From: Butyrivibrio sp. AE3009
GTDB taxonomy: Bacteria > Bacillota > Clostridia > Lachnospirales > Lachnospiraceae
Reading direction: 5' to 3'
Length of the DNA: 38,753 nucleotides
Assembly: GCF_000420845.1 (NCBI RefSeq)
Contig: NZ_ATVS01000033.1
Location: forward strand, 1-38,753
How positions within the stretch are numbered: position 1 is the first letter of the stretch; each line of letters starts with the position of its first letter. This document shows positions 23,419 through 31,521 of the stretch, in pieces. The position numbers were made by a program, and so were the translations under genes. The notes under the pieces were generated by a model, which was not told the origin of the DNA, searched no databases, and saw only the letters and a program-made list of their open reading frames with translations.

Positions 23419-23850
23419 ATGAGTAAAGTTAAAGTTGTTTTTTGGAGCGGAAGTGGAAATACACAGTCTATGGCAGACGCTGTAGCAAACGGAATCACAA
23501 GTGCAGGCGGAGAAGCAGAGGTTATTACCTTCGACTCCATCAGTCCTTCAGATGCAGCAAATGAATCCGTTATCGCCTTCGGCTGTCCCGCCATGGGCGC
23601 AGAGGTTCTCGAGGAAGGAACCGTTGAACCCTTCATGTCAGAATACGAGAACAGATGCAGCGGCAAAAAGATCGCCCTGTTTGGATCCTACGGCTGGGGC
23701 GACGGCCAGTGGATGCGTGACTGGCAGGACAGACTCACCTCTGCAGGTGCCACCATTCTCGGCGGTGAAGGCGTTATCGCCAACAGCGCTCCCGATGCCG
23801 ACGCAGTCGCACAATGCGAAGACCTTGGCAGAATGCTTGCCCAGGCCTGA
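23419..23850 (+). CDS. Short-chain flavodoxin (143 aa)
   Basis: FMN-binding electron carrier. Residues 7-14 form the phosphate loop WSGSGNTQ; FGCPAMGAEVLE (about 54-65) and the GSYGWGDGQWM loop (about 90-100), with its Trp, line the isoalloxazine ring. Length of about 143 aa fits short-chain flavodoxins. Start at ATG 23419 with an AAGGAAAAAAGG site; 22 upstream in-frame codons overlap the promoter and are excluded. Flavodoxin commonly replaces ferredoxin when iron is scarce; the box over its promoter and the neighbouring feo genes support that. Ends at the bidirectional terminator near 23.9 kb. Confidence 0.93.
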   Translation: MSKVKVVFWSGSGNTQSMADAVANGITSAGGEAEVITFDSISPSDAANESVIAFGCPAMGAEVLEEGTVEPFMSEYENRCSGKKIALFGSYGWGDGQWMRDWQDRLTSAGATILGGEGVIANSAPDADAVAQCEDLGRMLAQA

Positions 23851-23909
23851 CACACCGGCATAGCATCGTCACAAATCAATACCGCACAAATTAAAATTTT
23901 CTCACAACA

Positions 23910-23945
23910 AAAACACTTCCGGGAATTACTTCTCGGAAGTGTTTT
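23910..23945. terminator. Bidirectional terminator, flavodoxin / GGDEF gene
   Basis: 12-bp arms AAAACACTTCCG / CGGAAGTGTTTT (23910-23921 and 23934-23945) with a 12-nt loop; T-runs exist on both strands. It separates two convergent genes. Confidence 0.85.
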
Positions 23946-24007
23946 AAATGGACATATTTTTGTAATGAATGGACATTACTATCTCTTCTATCCTTTGTTA
24001 ATTTCGT

Positions 24008-25165
24008 TTATCGATTTTTCTTCATCTCATATAGTTTTTCGTCAGCTTGGGCTATCAGCTGCGGAATAGTTACCGGATTATCAAAGTCATATCTGGCATA
24101 CCCTATGCAGGCCTCCAGTTTAAAGGCTGCCCCGGATTCTTCATTTAACTTTGTAATGTTTTCGCGGATCAATTCAGCAATTTCGTTGACCTGCTGCTCA
24201 TTTTCGGCTTCAAGGACGACTATGAATTCATCCCCTCCAAACCTTGATAAAAATGCTCTGTTTTTAGCATCCTGGCACGATATTTCTAAAGCCTTCGCAA
24301 CTGTCACTAATGCTCTGTCGCCTTCTACGTGCCCATATCTGTCGTTAATGCCTTTAAAATGGTCTACATCCAATATCATCAGATACAAATCCAGCTTTGG
24401 TGTCCGGGATTTCATCTTTTGCGTAAGATATCTATTCATTTCCTGACGGTTATTGATATTGGTCAGCGAGTCTTTTGAAATCCTGTTTTCTGTAGCTGTC
24501 AAATATAGTAATAATACAGCAGCCGTCGCACCATAACACATAATTGGAACAGTCAGGAAAAAAGCCTGTAACACGCCACACACCATAGGAGTTATAGGGA
24601 ACACTCCCATAGCTATGTAAAGACTGTGGTCATAGTACTTATTACTGGTAAAGGCTCTATAAAAAGATTTTACGGAACAAGACAACAGATATCCGAACGG
24701 GATGCTCAATAAAACAGCGTACAGAAAACCATACTCCAGAAATCCGTTATCATCAATTATAAAGAGATAATCTGTGAACATGCCTATTACAAGAATGATA
24801 ATTGCAGCCCCAAATGGTAATGCATGTATAAAAAAGTTCAGCCAGGTAAGAATCTTTGTGTTTCCTTGAACAATATCACAGTAGATATACCAGAACCATG
24901 CTGTGGTCAACAGACACACATAAGGAATTATCGTGAGCACATACATTACTGTCTTGCCACACTGAAAAACTCCGCATTCAAATAAAATCCACACTGAATC
25001 TGATGCAAAATAGCCTATAAGAAGCATCATTATCCGCGCAAGAAATAAAGTTGAAACCTGCTTATCAATGCCCTTTTCAAGTGTGAATAAAACTATGCAC
25101 AAAAAGACGATACATGCTATATTGGCTAACACATAACCAAGACAATCTGTCACTGACGCCTCCAT
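24008..25165 (-). CDS. Membrane-anchored GGDEF protein, probable diguanylate cyclase (385 aa)
   Basis: About seven predicted membrane helices occupy residues 5-225. A GGDEF domain follows (about 230-385) starting with DSLTNINNR, with DVDHFKGINDRYGH and the catalytic RFGGDEF at 308-314, then a GYARYD and ADEKLYEMKK end. Expected reaction: two GTP to cyclic di-GMP. The allosteric I-site (RxxD nine residues before GGDEF) is absent: the corresponding positions are Lys and Ala. Sensing through the membrane domain is likely but the signal is unknown. Ribosome site AGGGATAG precedes the ATG. Monocistronic, convergent to flavodoxin. Confidence 0.9.
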   Translation of the reverse strand: MEASVTDCLGYVLANIACIVFLCIVLFTLEKGIDKQVSTLFLARIMMLLIGYFASDSVWILFECGVFQCGKTVMYVLTIIPYVCLLTTAWFWYIYCDIVQGNTKILTWLNFFIHALPFGAAIIILVIGMFTDYLFIIDDNGFLEYGFLYAVLLSIPFGYLLSCSVKSFYRAFTSNKYYDHSLYIAMGVFPITPMVCGVLQAFFLTVPIMCYGATAAVLLLYLTATENRISKDSLTNINNRQEMNRYLTQKMKSRTPKLDLYLMILDVDHFKGINDRYGHVEGDRALVTVAKALEISCQDAKNRAFLSRFGGDEFIVVLEAENEQQVNEIAELIRENITKLNEESGAAFKLEACIGYARYDFDNPVTIPQLIAQADEKLYEMKKNR

Positions 25166-25263
25166 TCTATCCCTATTATATTTTAATATAAACGTAATAC
25201 TGTTAACAAATAAAAGCTTTATAAAAGAAATTTTCCAAAACGTATTCCACCCTTGAGGAATGA

Positions 25264-25306
25264 AGAAAAAAAGACACTTCTTAGAATCTCTTCTAAGAAG
25301 TGTCTT
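25264..25306 (-). terminator. Terminator of the rpsF-ssb-rpsR operon
   Basis: 14-bp perfect stem AAGACACTTCTTAG / CTAAGAAGTGTCTT (25271-25284 and 25293-25306) with an 8-nt loop, followed on the minus strand by a T-rich run (A-run at 25264-25272). It lies 23 bp after the rpsR stop. Confidence 0.88.
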
Positions 25307-25328
25307 AAAAATTCGCTATAATCTTTGA

Positions 25329-25592
25329 TTACTCAGCTACGTAAGGCATAAGTGCAAGATGTCTTGCTCTCTTAACAGCTGATGTAAGCTCTCTCTGGTG
25401 CTTAGCGCAGTTACCTGTAATTCTTCTGGGAAGAATCTTGCCGCTCTCAGATACGAACTTCTTAAGCTTAGCTGTGTCCTTGTAATCAATTACATTATCC
25501 TTGCCACAGAAAACGCAAACTTTCTTTCTTCTGTGCATTCCGCCCTTTCTCCTTACAGGAGAATCGGATCTATCAGACTTTGTGAAAGCCAT
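25329..25592 (-). CDS. rpsR: 30S ribosomal protein S18 (87 aa)
   Basis: Small-subunit protein that binds with S6 to the central domain of 16S rRNA. Sequence typical: [16 protein letters not shown], then [43 protein letters not shown]. The CxxC...C residues mark the zinc-binding (C+) form. GGAGG ribosome site; last gene of the operon. Confidence 0.97.
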   Translation of the reverse strand: MAFTKSDRSDSPVRRKGGMHRRKKVCVFCGKDNVIDYKDTAKLKKFVSESGKILPRRITGNCAKHQRELTSAVKRARHLALMPYVAE

Positions 25593-25610
25593 AGTATTTT
25601 ACCTCCATTA

Positions 25611-26066
25611 TTAGTTGAAGGGCAGCTCCTCGTCGATTCCGTCAGGAATGTTCATGAAGCCATCCCCTGCTGCGGATGGAGCAGGTTCGTTAGAATAATT
25701 GTTGCCGCCAAAGCTTGCACCGCCGTTATTAGCTGATGCATTCTTGGATTCTGCAAACTCCTGATCCTCTGCAACTACTTCAGTTGTGTATACTTTTACG
25801 CCGTCCTTATTGGTATAGCTACCTGTCTGGATGCGTCCCGTTACGACTAACTTGGTGCCTTTTCTGAGATATTTCTCTGCGAATTCTCCGGACTTGCCGA
25901 AAGCAACAATGTTGATGAAATCAGCTGTCTGTCCGTCCTGTGAGTTGCCTCTGCCTCTTCTGTCAACAGCAAGTGAATATCTTGCAATTGCCATAGCGTT
26001 CTCGCCCTGTGAATATCTCACCTCGGGGTCTCTTGTCAAACGTCCCATAAGTATAACTTTGTTCAT
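25611..26066 (-). CDS. ssb: Single-stranded DNA-binding protein (151 aa)
   Basis: OB-fold at residues 1-105 starting MNKVILMGRLTRDPEVR, with ADFINIVAFGKSGEFAEKYL and VTGRIQTGSYTNKDG, then a flexible Asn/Gly/Ser-rich linker and the acidic tip DEELPFN that recruits replication and repair proteins. Lies between rpsF and rpsR with 18-bp gaps, the standard Firmicutes arrangement. GAGGAC ribosome site. Confidence 0.97.
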   Translation of the reverse strand: MNKVILMGRLTRDPEVRYSQGENAMAIARYSLAVDRRGRGNSQDGQTADFINIVAFGKSGEFAEKYLRKGTKLVVTGRIQTGSYTNKDGVKVYTTEVVAEDQEFAESKNASANNGGASFGGNNYSNEPAPSAAGDGFMNIPDGIDEELPFN

Positions 26067-26084
26067 ATTTTCGTCCTCTTCTAT

Positions 26085-26372
26085 TTAAGCCTCGTTCTTA
26101 ACGCATAAATATCTGATGACGCCATCCATAATACGCATACGCTTCTCGATCTCTGCTGGAGTTGTTGGCTCAGCGTCGAACTGGATGAAGTAATAGAAGC
26201 CTTCTGTCATTTTCTCAATCTCATAAGCGAGCTTCTTCTTACCCCACTCATCAATGTTGGTAATCTGACCACCATGCTTCTCGATAGTCTTCTTAACCTT
26301 CTCGATGACTGCTGTTCTGGCATCGTCTTCGATCTTTGCACTAACAACAACGGCTAATTCGTATTTGTTCAT
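26085..26372 (-). CDS. rpsF: 30S ribosomal protein S6 (95 aa)
   Basis: Starts MNKYELAVVVSAKIEDD, contains GQITNIDEWGKKKLAYEIEK and FYYFIQFDAEP, typical of the S6 ferredoxin-like fold; partner of S18. AAGGAGG ribosome site. First gene of the operon, with its own promoter about 75 bp upstream. Confidence 0.97.
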   Translation of the reverse strand: MNKYELAVVVSAKIEDDARTAVIEKVKKTIEKHGGQITNIDEWGKKKLAYEIEKMTEGFYYFIQFDAEPTTPAEIEKRMRIMDGVIRYLCVKNEA

Positions 26373-26399
26373 GCTATAGTTACCTCCTTTTGGTCTCTG

Positions 26400-26424
26400 G
26401 CAGCACTTATCAGTAGCGCTGCAA
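26400..26424 (-). other. Hairpin in the rpsF 5' leader
   Basis: In the leader GCAGC (plus 26418-26422 region) pairs with GCTGC (26400-26404 region), enclosing a GCTACTGATAAGT loop, just upstream of the rpsF ribosome site. Its position suits an autoregulatory S6:S18-binding element, but the CCG-type loop motif I associate with that RNA is not seen. Confidence 0.35.
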
Positions 26425-26444
26425 GGAATTTATCACAGAATGGT

Positions 26445-26473
26445 ATATTACCATATTCCGTTCAATAATGCAA
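26445..26473 (-). promoter_or_regulatory. Promoter of rpsF-ssb-rpsR
   Basis: Minus strand TTGCAT (26468-26473), a 17-bp spacer, TAATAT (26445-26450). It overlaps the last codon region of the upstream DUF951 gene's end and gives a leader of about 70 nt. Confidence 0.65.
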
Positions 26474-26478
26474 GCGTT

Positions 26479-26652
26479 TTATCGAATTCCTTTTATGTTT
26501 TTTTCAACATTTTTTCTGGGCACCATTATCTGATGACCGCAGCCAAGGCATTTAAGCCTGAAATCCGCCCCCACTCGCAAAACTTCCCATTCATAGCTCC
26601 CGCAAGGATGTTGTTTCTTAAGTTTAACTATGTTTCCTACGCTTATATCCAT
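26479..26652 (-). CDS. DUF951 family zinc-ribbon-like protein (57 aa)
   Basis: 57 residues: MDISVGNIVKLKKQHPCGSYEWEVLRVGADFRLKCLGCGHQIMVPR. The HPCGxxxWxVxRxGADxRxKCxGCGxxxMxPR pattern is diagnostic for DUF951, with three or four Cys suggesting a metal-binding ribbon. ATG 26652 lies 6 bp after the Sir2 stop; there is almost no Shine-Dalgarno, so translation is probably coupled to the Sir2 gene. In Firmicutes this family commonly stands close to rpsF. Function unknown; nucleic-acid binding is often suggested. Confidence 0.88.
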   Translation of the reverse strand: MDISVGNIVKLKKQHPCGSYEWEVLRVGADFRLKCLGCGHQIMVPRKNVEKNIKGIR

Positions 26653-26658
26653 TGTTAT

Positions 26659-27417
26659 TTATAATTCTATACCCTGAAGCTTTGCAAGCTCAGTAAATAC
26701 TTTTCCTATCTTTTCTTTAATAATGAGAGTGTTCTGTGCTCCTCTTATATCAATGTCGCTCTCGTTTATTACGACCAGCGTTTTTCCCCTGAAATAATTG
26801 ATAAAAGAAGCTGCAGGATAAACCGACAGTGATGTGCCTCCGATTATCAGCATATCTGCCTTGGCCAGTGACTCAATTGCGCCCTGCACCTGATCCTCGG
26901 GAAGTCCCTCTTCATATAAAGTAATATCAGGTCTTATGTTGCCTCCGCAGGAACACTTCGGTATCGGCTCGTCGGATTCAAAAATATAATCGGCAGGATA
27001 CTCTTTTCCACAGGATGAGCAGTAATTCCTGAGAGCACTTCCGTGGATCTCGTACACGCGCCTGCTGCCGGCCTTCTGATGCAGACCGTCGATATTCTGA
27101 GTGACGATCGCCTTAAGTTTCCCCAGTTCCTCAAGCTTTGCCAGATACTTGTGAGCATTGTTGGGCTCAATATTCCTGGTATCCATCTTCTGTCTGTGGA
27201 ACTCATAATATACCTTGGGCTCATACACAAGACAACTGTGACTTAGAAGATACTCCGGCTGATATCTGTCAAACCTGACATCGTGCTGGTTGTACAGGCC
27301 ATCCTTACTCCTGAAATCAGGAATTCCGCTCTCTGTGGAAACCCCGGCGCCGCCAAAGAACACTATATTGGAAGCTTCATCTATCAGCTCTTTTAATCTC
27401 TCTATCTGTTCAGACAT
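26659..27417 (-). CDS. cobB: NAD-dependent protein deacylase, Sir2 family (252 aa)
   Basis: Removes acyl groups from lysines using NAD. Visible motifs: GAGVSTESGIPDFRS (23-37) for NAD binding, TQNIDGLH (106-113), catalytic His125 in EIHGS, zinc ligands Cys133/136 (CSSC) and Cys155/157 (CSC), GGTSLSVYPAA (193-203) and INES. Start at ATG 27417 with AAAGGGGG; 14 upstream codons run into the terminator region. The usual VxFGE after IRPD reads ITLYEE here, a family variation. Likely co-transcribed with DUF951. Confidence 0.93.
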   Translation of the reverse strand: MSEQIERLKELIDEASNIVFFGGAGVSTESGIPDFRSKDGLYNQHDVRFDRYQPEYLLSHSCLVYEPKVYYEFHRQKMDTRNIEPNNAHKYLAKLEELGKLKAIVTQNIDGLHQKAGSRRVYEIHGSALRNYCSSCGKEYPADYIFESDEPIPKCSCGGNIRPDITLYEEGLPEDQVQGAIESLAKADMLIIGGTSLSVYPAASFINYFRGKTLVVINESDIDIRGAQNTLIIKEKIGKVFTELAKLQGIEL

Positions 27418-27463
27418 TTTTACCCCCTTTCCAAAATACCTACCTAAACATTTTAACACAAAA

Positions 27464-27487
27464 TCCCCCGGAGAAATCTCCGGGGGA
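27464..27487 (-). terminator. Terminator after the solute-binding protein gene
   Basis: Inverted repeat TCCCCCGGAGA / TCTCCGGGGGA (27464-27474 and 27477-27487), followed on the minus strand by TTTTGTGTT. It lies 29 bp after the stop at 27516 and upstream of the Sir2 gene. Confidence 0.88.
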
Positions 27488-27515
27488 CCAATAAATAAGC
27501 TATATTTTTATGGTG

Positions 27516-29267
27516 TTACTGAAGTCTTGTTGTCTTGCCATCGTTAAGCATCTGAGCTCTCTCATCGATAACTTCCTGATATCCTGCATCAAGATACTTC
27601 TGTGAAAGCTCCTCATACAGAGCATCGAACTCTTCAGGCTTGCACATTACAAGCTGATCTCTGTACTCAGGGTAGATCTCTTCCTTAAGTGCTGTGCCGT
27701 ACTCTGTTACAGACTCAAGAGCTCCACCGAAGAGGCAGTCAACGTTAGCATAGCCGCTCTCATAGAGTGCAAGCTGTCCCTTGTAGTTAGCAAGAAGGTC
27801 ATCATAGAAGTCCTGAGGAAGTCCCTGAGGATTGATTGCTGCGATATCCTTCTCGATGTCGCCAAATGACTTGGAAGCTGTAACTACCATCCAGTAGTCA
27901 ACGTTGTTGTTGTGGCCCTGCTGCTCAGGAAGACCTGCCTGATCGCCAACTGCTACAGGGTTGCCGTTCTCATCATAGTTGAAGTTAACACCCTCGAGAC
28001 CCCATGTCATTGTGAAGAGGTTCTCATCCTGTGCCATCCACTCAAGGTACATCTCACCGGCCTTAACCTCATCAGGAGTTGCGTTGTTTGCGAATGCAAC
28101 CATTGCACCGAAGATGTTGTTAGGTCTGAAAGCGTTGCTTGATCCCCATGTAGGATCCTGAGAGAATTTGCCATCACATACTACTACGCCAAGTTCTGCA
28201 TCCGGGTTGTTCTCATAGAAAGAGTTGAGAACATCCATTGTTGATGAAACGTATCCTGACCATGTGAATGCCTTACCGTTGATGAAGTCAGCATTTACAT
28301 CCTCTGAGCTTCTGAGGTAGTACTCAGGGTTGATGTAGCCCTTGTTGAAGAGCTCGTTGTTCCACTTAAGAAGTCTCTTCTGAGCCTCTGTTGAAAGAGC
28401 AGGAATCTGATAGTCACCTGTTGTTGCCCATGTGGTCTCATCCTGTGGATAATCTCTGAAGCCATAGTTCTGGTCAGCGCCTGCGCCTGCTACCTTTGAT
28501 CCTGAAAGAGGATATGTATGGCCGTTCTCTACGAATTTAGCATAAGCCTCAAGAAGCTCTGTGCTTGATGCGGGATATGTCTCAGGAAGTCCTGCTTCCT
28601 TGAGCCAGTCCTTACGATACCATGTAACGAAGGTGTAGTTGGTGTTACCATAAGGTCTCTTACCAAGAACCATGTAGTCCTCGTCGCCAAGCTTTGTGTA
28701 GCCTGTAAGACCGTTGTCTTCCATGTTCTTCCAGTATGTAGGAGCTACTGTCTTGAACTGCTCAAGGTCGATGGGCTGAAGATATCCGTCAGCTGCCCAT
28801 GTAGCAAGCTTGTCATAGTCGTACTCCATGCAAAGAGTAGGAAGTGTATTTGTTGAAGCAAGCATAGCATAATCAGTCATAACGTCTGAACGTGTGATGC
28901 CTACGTACTCAACCTTAACATTGTACTTGTTACCGAAGTTCTCCTGTACCCAGTTGGTCCAGTAGTTGTTCTCAACGTCTGAGCATCCGTTTCCGTTATC
29001 ACCTCTGTCGTAAACAGCTACGCGAAGTGTTACTTCATTCTCGAATGGTGTCCATCCGTCGATTCCGGGAACCGCTTCTGCCTCAGCAGCGGGTGTCTCG
29101 GCTGCAGGTGTTTCTGCTGCAGGTGTCTCAGCTGCAGGAGCCTCTGCCTGTGTGTTGTCCCCTGTTGTAGCAGGCTGTGCTGTGTCATCTCCACATCCTA
29201 CCAGTGCACCGGCTGCCATTGCAGCTGCAAGTGCGATTGAAAAAGTTTTTTTCTGTAACCCTTTCAT
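27516..29267 (-). CDS. ABC sugar transporter solute-binding lipoprotein (583 aa, LplA/YtcQ-like)
   Basis: Extracellular sugar-binding lipoprotein. Signal peptide with lipobox ALVGC, lipidated Cys25. A short AAETP tandem spacer (about 43-65) tethers a large type-2 periplasmic-binding fold (LRVAVYDRG, VKVEYVGITRSD, PTLCMEYDYDKLATWAADGYLQPID). Its size of above 500 aa is typical of the LplA/YtcQ group that serves oligosaccharides, including rhamnogalacturonan fragments in Bacillus. Strong GGAGG site. Last gene after two permeases; no ATPase is encoded nearby, so a shared MsmX-like ATPase is expected elsewhere. Followed by a strong terminator. Confidence 0.92.
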   Translation of the reverse strand: MKGLQKKTFSIALAAAMAAGALVGCGDDTAQPATTGDNTQAEAPAAETPAAETPAAETPAAEAEAVPGIDGWTPFENEVTLRVAVYDRGDNGNGCSDVENNYWTNWVQENFGNKYNVKVEYVGITRSDVMTDYAMLASTNTLPTLCMEYDYDKLATWAADGYLQPIDLEQFKTVAPTYWKNMEDNGLTGYTKLGDEDYMVLGKRPYGNTNYTFVTWYRKDWLKEAGLPETYPASSTELLEAYAKFVENGHTYPLSGSKVAGAGADQNYGFRDYPQDETTWATTGDYQIPALSTEAQKRLLKWNNELFNKGYINPEYYLRSSEDVNADFINGKAFTWSGYVSSTMDVLNSFYENNPDAELGVVVCDGKFSQDPTWGSSNAFRPNNIFGAMVAFANNATPDEVKAGEMYLEWMAQDENLFTMTWGLEGVNFNYDENGNPVAVGDQAGLPEQQGHNNNVDYWMVVTASKSFGDIEKDIAAINPQGLPQDFYDDLLANYKGQLALYESGYANVDCLFGGALESVTEYGTALKEEIYPEYRDQLVMCKPEEFDALYEELSQKYLDAGYQEVIDERAQMLNDGKTTRLQ

Positions 29268-29298
29268 AATTTTTCCTCCTTAATTATAAGAAAATCTG

Positions 29299-29317
29299 AA
29301 CTCTTTCGTTAAGAGTT
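29299..29317 (-). other. Intercistronic hairpin before the solute-binding protein gene
   Basis: AACTCTT / AAGAGTT (7 bp, 5-nt loop) in the 72-bp gap between permease 2 and the binding-protein gene. Such hairpins often protect the downstream message and let the binding protein be made in excess; that role is inferred. Confidence 0.4.
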
Positions 29318-29339
29318 GCATACAATTGGTTGCAAGGCA

Positions 29340-30266
29340 TCAGCCTTTTACTGCTCCTACCATAGTTCCCTGAACGAAATACTTCTGAAGGAACGGGTAG
29401 ATGATAATGATCGGAATAGTTACAAACATGATGCAGGCTGCCTGAAGAACCTCAGGTGTTGTCTGCGCAACGCCGCCGGTATCTGCCAGTGATGCGTTCT
29501 GCGCCTCAGTTGCGGAAGCAACCAGCTGATAGAGCTTGTACTGGATCATCTTAAGATCTGCTGATCTTGTGAAGTACATGTTATCAGCGTAGGAGTTCCA
29601 ACGACCTACTGCGTAAAAAAGTGAAAGTGTTGCAAGGATCGGCTTGGACAGCGGAAGTACAATGCTCCAGAGGATCTGGAAATTACTTGCTCCGTCAAGG
29701 AATGCCGATTCCTCCAAGCTATCCGGGATAGTACTCATAAAGTAGTTCTTCATGATCAGCATGTTGTATGGTGAATAGATCAGTGGAAGAATCAGTACCC
29801 AGAAGGTATCCAGGATATGCAGCTGATAATACAAAATGTAGGAAGGAATAATACCGGCTGAGAAGTACATAGGTACCATCAGCAGGAAGGTCAGTACCGG
29901 ACGGCCCTTAAGTCTCTTTTTGGAAAGAGGGTATGCTGCGCAGGTACAAACAATCATTCCCAGAAGAGTAAAGAGAAGAGTCACCCATACTGAGAAGATC
30001 ATCGACTTAGTCATGGACTCATCCGCAAATACTCTTGTAAATGCATCAAAGGTTATGTCCTTGGGCCAGAAATAAACTGACTGAGACATTACTGCCGTGT
30101 TGCCGGAGATTGACTTCGCTGCAACATGCACAAACGGAAGCACACAGGTTGCGCAAAGTAAAACGATGACCAGCATCATTATCGCATCGCTTATCTTAAA
30201 TCCTATAACGGCGTGGGCTCCTCCGGCTGAGAAGCTCTCCTCGCCCTGTGGTTTTGTGTTAGCCAT
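29340..30266 (-). CDS. ABC sugar transporter permease 2 (308 aa, LplC/YtcP-like)
   Basis: Inner-membrane component with six predicted helices. The EAA loop, which docks the ATPase, reads IPDSLEESAFLDGASNFQILWSIVLPLSKP (about 195-224). N-terminal GFKISDAIMMLVI segment and the C-terminal GTMVGAVKG end are typical of the YtcP/LplC family. GGGGGG ribosome site; 17 bp after permease 1. Confidence 0.93.
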   Translation of the reverse strand: MANTKPQGEESFSAGGAHAVIGFKISDAIMMLVIVLLCATCVLPFVHVAAKSISGNTAVMSQSVYFWPKDITFDAFTRVFADESMTKSMIFSVWVTLLFTLLGMIVCTCAAYPLSKKRLKGRPVLTFLLMVPMYFSAGIIPSYILYYQLHILDTFWVLILPLIYSPYNMLIMKNYFMSTIPDSLEESAFLDGASNFQILWSIVLPLSKPILATLSLFYAVGRWNSYADNMYFTRSADLKMIQYKLYQLVASATEAQNASLADTGGVAQTTPEVLQAACIMFVTIPIIIIYPFLQKYFVQGTMVGAVKG

Positions 30267-30283
30267 TTTCTATAGTTCCCCCC

Positions 30284-31234
30284 TTATAGCAAGCCGTCTT
30301 CGCCGAGTTTCTTAGCAATTCTGTCTGATAAAAGAACCAGCATAACACCGATAGCAGACTGGAACAGACCAACGGCCGTAGCCTGACTGAACTTGTTGTT
30401 GCCGATACCTTTACTGAAGATGTAGACAGCAAGCTGATACTGGAACTCTTTGACCTGAGTGTTGCCAAGGGCTGTAAGTCTCTCCAGGTTACTTCCCATA
30501 ACACGTCCGAGGTTCATGATAAGAAGTGTTACGATGGTACTTCTGATACCCGGAAGAGTGATGTGGATCATTCTCTGCCAGCGGTTGGCGCCGTCGATCA
30601 TGGCCGCCTCATACTGCTCACCGCTGATGCCTGTGATAGCTGCAAGATACAGGATCGTGCCCCATCCCATTCCCTGCCATACACCGATCAACAGATAAGT
30701 TACTGCCCAGTGCCATTTCTCATTAAGGAACGGAATACCCTGTTCGATGATCCCCGAATTAACAAGTGCTACGTTTACCAGACCGCTGCTTGGCTTGAAC
30801 ATTGTCAGAGCAACGCTTCCGATGATAGCCCATGAAAGGAAATGCGGCAGATACAGGATTGTCTGTGACACCTTTTTGAATCTCTTGTATCTGAGCTCAT
30901 TGAGGATCAGTGCCAAAATGATCGGCATCGGGAATCCCACAAGCAGATCCAGCAGGTTAAATACTATTGAATTCCTGAGTGCTCTTGTGAAGTCCGCATC
31001 CTTGAACACCTTGTGGAAGGTCTGAAGTCCGACCCATTTACTTCCCGCATAACCCTTGGCAGGTTTGTAATCCATGAAAGCCATCCGCAGTCCTGGATAA
31101 GCGCCGTAGCTAAATACTATTACCAAAATAAGTGGAATTAGTAAAAGAAGATATAACTGCCAGTCACGTTTAAGAGCATTTTTCCACGACGTGGTCGTGA
31201 CCGGTCCCCCTTTTTTCTTTGTAGTTGTTTTCAT
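30284..31234 (-). CDS. ABC sugar transporter permease 1 (316 aa, LplB/YteP-like)
   Basis: Six-helix permease. The EAA loop is GISGEQYEAAMIDGANRWQRMIHITLPGIR (about 205-234). The LLLIPLILVIVFSYGAYPGLRMAFMDYKP opening is characteristic of LplB/YteP. GGAGGAG ribosome site. First gene of the transporter operon, transcribed from the gap below the AraC gene. Confidence 0.93.
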   Translation of the reverse strand: MKTTTKKKGGPVTTTSWKNALKRDWQLYLLLLIPLILVIVFSYGAYPGLRMAFMDYKPAKGYAGSKWVGLQTFHKVFKDADFTRALRNSIVFNLLDLLVGFPMPIILALILNELRYKRFKKVSQTILYLPHFLSWAIIGSVALTMFKPSSGLVNVALVNSGIIEQGIPFLNEKWHWAVTYLLIGVWQGMGWGTILYLAAITGISGEQYEAAMIDGANRWQRMIHITLPGIRSTIVTLLIMNLGRVMGSNLERLTALGNTQVKEFQYQLAVYIFSKGIGNNKFSQATAVGLFQSAIGVMLVLLSDRIAKKLGEDGLL

Positions 31235-31400
31235 ACCTATTTGCTCCTCCCCTTGTATAAATAAATCCTAAAGTAATTTAGTTTGTATATCTAATCACTT
31301 AGTCAAAAAAACTTTGCATAATCAACCATTTATCTCGAACTTTTTAGGGCGATGTGTCGTTTATCCCCAAAAGCCCATATTGTTTTTTGTGCATATTGTA

Positions 31401-31418
31401 TACGTTAACGTTTTCGTA
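31401..31418. promoter_or_regulatory. LacI/CcpA-type operator candidate
   Basis: TACGTTAACGTTTTCGTA, an imperfect palindrome with a central AACGTT, about 170 bp before permease 1. It resembles catabolite-responsive elements with two mismatches to the usual TGxAAxCGxTxxCA pattern. Confidence 0.35.
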
Positions 31419-31470
31419 AAATCGCACATTATGTTTATAAACAACACAGTTTTACCAATTATTTTCACAA

Positions 31471-31495
31471 GAAAAAGGAGCCTTACCGGCTCCCT
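31471..31495 (-). terminator. Terminator of the araC-type gene
   Basis: AAAAGGAGCC / GGCTCCCTTTT (31471-31480, 31486-31496) with a TTACC loop; on the minus strand followed by TTTTTCTTG. It lies 26 bp after the stop. Confidence 0.85.
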
Positions 31496-31521
31496 TTTCA
31501 TAACGTGCTGTAATACGCGAT

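Larger units (their letters stand above)
31235..31521. other. Promoter region of the sugar transporter operon
   Basis: 287 bp containing the araC terminator, an AT-rich upstream region and a LacI/Cre-like palindrome (31401-31418). No gene is visible; a 71-codon plus-strand frame lacks a ribosome site. Confidence 0.5.

Noticed and set aside
26373..26444. S6:S18-binding leader RNA upstream of rpsF
   Set aside because: A hairpin is present at the right place but the conserved loop motif was not seen, so only a hairpin is listed.
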